Shown here: in pieces, positions 62,499 through 64,000 of the stretch
Layout: the number at the start of each line of letters is the position of its first letter
Numbering within the stretch: the first letter of the stretch is position 1
DNA from: Prolixibacteraceae bacterium
Lineage (GTDB): Bacteria > Bacteroidota > Bacteroidia > Bacteroidales > Prolixibacteraceae
Direction: 5' to 3'
Assembly (NCBI GenBank): GCA_003457135.1
Contig: DMSQ01000019.1
Span: forward strand, 42,377 to 106,376
DNA length: 64,000 bases
Notes under the pieces: generated by a model
The model's database searches: none
What the model was told of the DNA's origin: nothing
Seen by the model: only the letters and a program-made list of their open reading frames with translations
Position numbers and translations under genes: made by a program

Positions 62499-64000
62499 AT
62501 GATACGCAAATCAGAATATTTCGAACTTACTGACAAATACCTGGACGCTGAACTGTCGCAGGCTGAAGTAAGCGATTTCGAAACTCAAATGGAAATCGAT
62601 TCTGAGCTGGCCGATGAGCTGAGCCTTCATCTGGATGTAAAACAGGCCCTTGCAGAACACGATGTGATCAGTCTGAGGGAAAGCCTGAACCAAATCGTTC
62701 AAAATCAAACTGAAAAGGAAATGATTGGCATTTTTAATTCATTTAATTTCGGTTTATCCGAAGAATTCTCTTCCTTCAAAAACCTGGGCAGCCAGCCTAA
62801 TGCCGACTTACAAAACATTACCCATTCATTCCCGAAAATCCATCTTTATCAACAGCAAATTGCGGGTAAAGAAAACATTCACCAATTTTACAAGGAACAA
62901 TTCAATTCTGAGTCTTTAACTGATGACGAACTGTTCACTCCTTACGAAGAAGAACTTTTTACTGAAGTACAAAACGCACTGGCAGAGAATGACATACTGG
63001 ACATCAGGGCCAATTTAAAACAAATAGCCCAAAGTATGCCGGCCCATGCCTATTCGGTTGAAGAAATTGACAGCTATGTCTATAACCAAATGGAACCGGA
63101 ACTCAGGGCCCAGTTCGAAAATGAACTGATGACCAATACCTCATTGGCCCACGATGTGCTGTTAATCAAAAATATAGACCTGGCCTGCCAGGAAACGGAC
63201 ATCATGAACCTGCGGGCTTCGTTAAAAGAAATCCAAAAAGCAGAATTCCATTCAACATCCAGGATAGAAGAAATTGAAGGTTATTTATATAACGAACTCT
63301 CTGAAGAAGAAATGGCTTCGTTTGAAGCTGAATTAAGCTCAAATAAGAACCTTTCAGAGGAGATCGAATTGATCAGGAACATTGACCTGGCGCTCAGGGA
63401 AACTGAAGTGATGCAACTGAGAAACAACCTTCAGGGCATTGCTGCTCAAATTACCTCTGAAAAACAAACCGAACTGTCGTTCATTGCCCGGTTCAAATCA
63501 AGAAAAGTAATCCTGTCATCCATTGCAGCCTCGCTCATCCTGTTGCTGGGAATTACAGGGCTTTTGACCAGGCAGGCTTCCCAGGATAAACTCTACCAGA
63601 AATTCTATGCTGCTTATCCTATCTCGGGCATAAACCGTTCTGCAAACACATCAGTTGACCAGGCCCTGGCCGTTGCCCTGCAAAAATTTGATAACCAGGA
63701 ATATGAAGCTGCACTTAATCTCCTGCAGAAAGTAACTTCCAGAGATCAAAACAATTCGGTAGCGCATTTTTATGCCGGCGCCTCACTGCAGGAAACAGGG
63801 AAATACCAAAACGCCATCAGTGAATACCAAAGGGTAATTCTTAACCAGGACAACCTCTTTATCGAACAGGCCCAATGGTACATCGGATTGTGCTACCTGC
63901 AAACCAACGAAAATAAAAAAGCATACCAGCAATTTAAGAAAATAGCTGAAAATCAAGGATTCTATCAGCCTAAAGCTCAGGCAATCCTTCGAAAAATGAA
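62499..64000 (+). CDS. anti-sigma-like repeat / single-TM / TPR protein, partial at right edge
   Basis: The plus-strand frame is open from ATG 62499 to the window end (at least 500 codons). The N-terminal 320 residues carry three clear copies and one partial copy of a module of about 60 residues. It has the pattern (I/D)xYxxxELsxxExxxFExEL...NIDLAxxExxxMxLRxxLxxI; for example 187-245 and 255-314 are very similar. A transmembrane helix is at 337-356 (VILSSIAASLILLLGITGLL). TPRs follow from about 395. The module resembles the short cytosolic domains of anti-sigma factors, without zinc ligands. It probably senses the outside with its TPR part. Confidence 0.85.
   Translation, partial: MIRKSEYFELTDKYLDAELSQAEVSDFETQMEIDSELADELSLHLDVKQALAEHDVISLRESLNQIVQNQTEKEMIGIFNSFNFGLSEEFSSFKNLGSQPNADLQNITHSFPKIHLYQQQIAGKENIHQFYKEQFNSESLTDDELFTPYEEELFTEVQNALAENDILDIRANLKQIAQSMPAHAYSVEEIDSYVYNQMEPELRAQFENELMTNTSLAHDVLLIKNIDLACQETDIMNLRASLKEIQKAEFHSTSRIEEIEGYLYNELSEEEMASFEAELSSNKNLSEEIELIRNIDLALRETEVMQLRNNLQGIAAQITSEKQTELSFIARFKSRKVILSSIAASLILLLGITGLLTRQASQDKLYQKFYAAYPISGINRSANTSVDQALAVALQKFDNQEYEAALNLLQKVTSRDQNNSVAHFYAGASLQETGKYQNAISEYQRVILNQDNLFIEQAQWYIGLCYLQTNENKKAYQQFKKIAENQGFYQPKAQAILRKM

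Overview
The window comes from a member of the Bacteroidota, most likely a Bacteroidales/Marinilabiliales-type polysaccharide degrader. The support is a SusC/SusD pair with a SusE/F-like lipoprotein, FecR/ECF-sigma control, BlaI/BlaR1-TonB genes, Bacteroidota promoter boxes (TAnnTTTG, in two places with an upstream TTG 19-20 bp away), few Shine-Dalgarno sequences and moderate AT richness. No phage, integrase, rRNA or CRISPR array is visible.

Layout. (1) 1-582: a sensor-kinase PAS fragment running off the left edge. (2) 1035-12333, all minus strand: a probable catabolic operon set with a membrane protein, an M28 peptidase, two TIM-barrel sugar isomerase-like proteins, an endonuclease/phosphatase-fold enzyme, a carboxylesterase, two tandem CE1-type esterases and a Tat-type Gfo/Idh oxidoreductase. 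Two copies of a multi-hairpin repeat bracket one isomerase gene. (3) 12821-25493, minus: a polysaccharide utilisation locus (GH31, GH66, SusE/F, SusD, SusC with an STN domain, FecR, ECF sigma) whose enzymes point to dextran or another alpha-1,6-glucan. A small inverted-repeat element sits between GH66 and SusE/F. (4) 25673-29192: a small unknown secreted protein, a BlaI / BlaR1-TonB pair with an operator-overlapped promoter, a stand-alone TonB-domain gene born by partial tandem duplication, and a GH97 remnant. (5) 29278-36797: housekeeping and accessory genes (omega-amidase, acyltransferase, B3/4 protein, tRNA-Asp, phosphoesterase, SSS symporter with a Nudix-type regulator, AbiE toxin-antitoxin pair). 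(6) 36874-43407: a MITE with terminal inverted repeats and target duplication, then a galactose locus (permease, galK, galT, GntR regulator, divergent galM) with a phased operator-like repeat array. (7) 43527-57341: acyl-CoA synthetase, LysM/periplasmic-binding lipoprotein-like gene, a DHOD-like protein with NfnAB, a decayed RelE toxin with intact antitoxin, an SNF2 helicase and a POTRA/barrel outer-membrane protein.

(8) 57502-64000 is the most unusual region: a TonB-like protein, a possible small RNA, an ECF-type sigma factor, a secreted membrane-anchored TPR-CHAT (caspase-like) protease, a 42-residue peptide with a textbook double-glycine leader, and a large unlisted reading frame (62499 to the right edge) with repeated anti-sigma-like N-terminal modules, one transmembrane helix and TPRs. 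I propose these as one signalling system: peptide and protease outside the inner membrane, TPR/anti-sigma-like protein across it, and sigma factor inside. This is inference from gene content; no function was tested.
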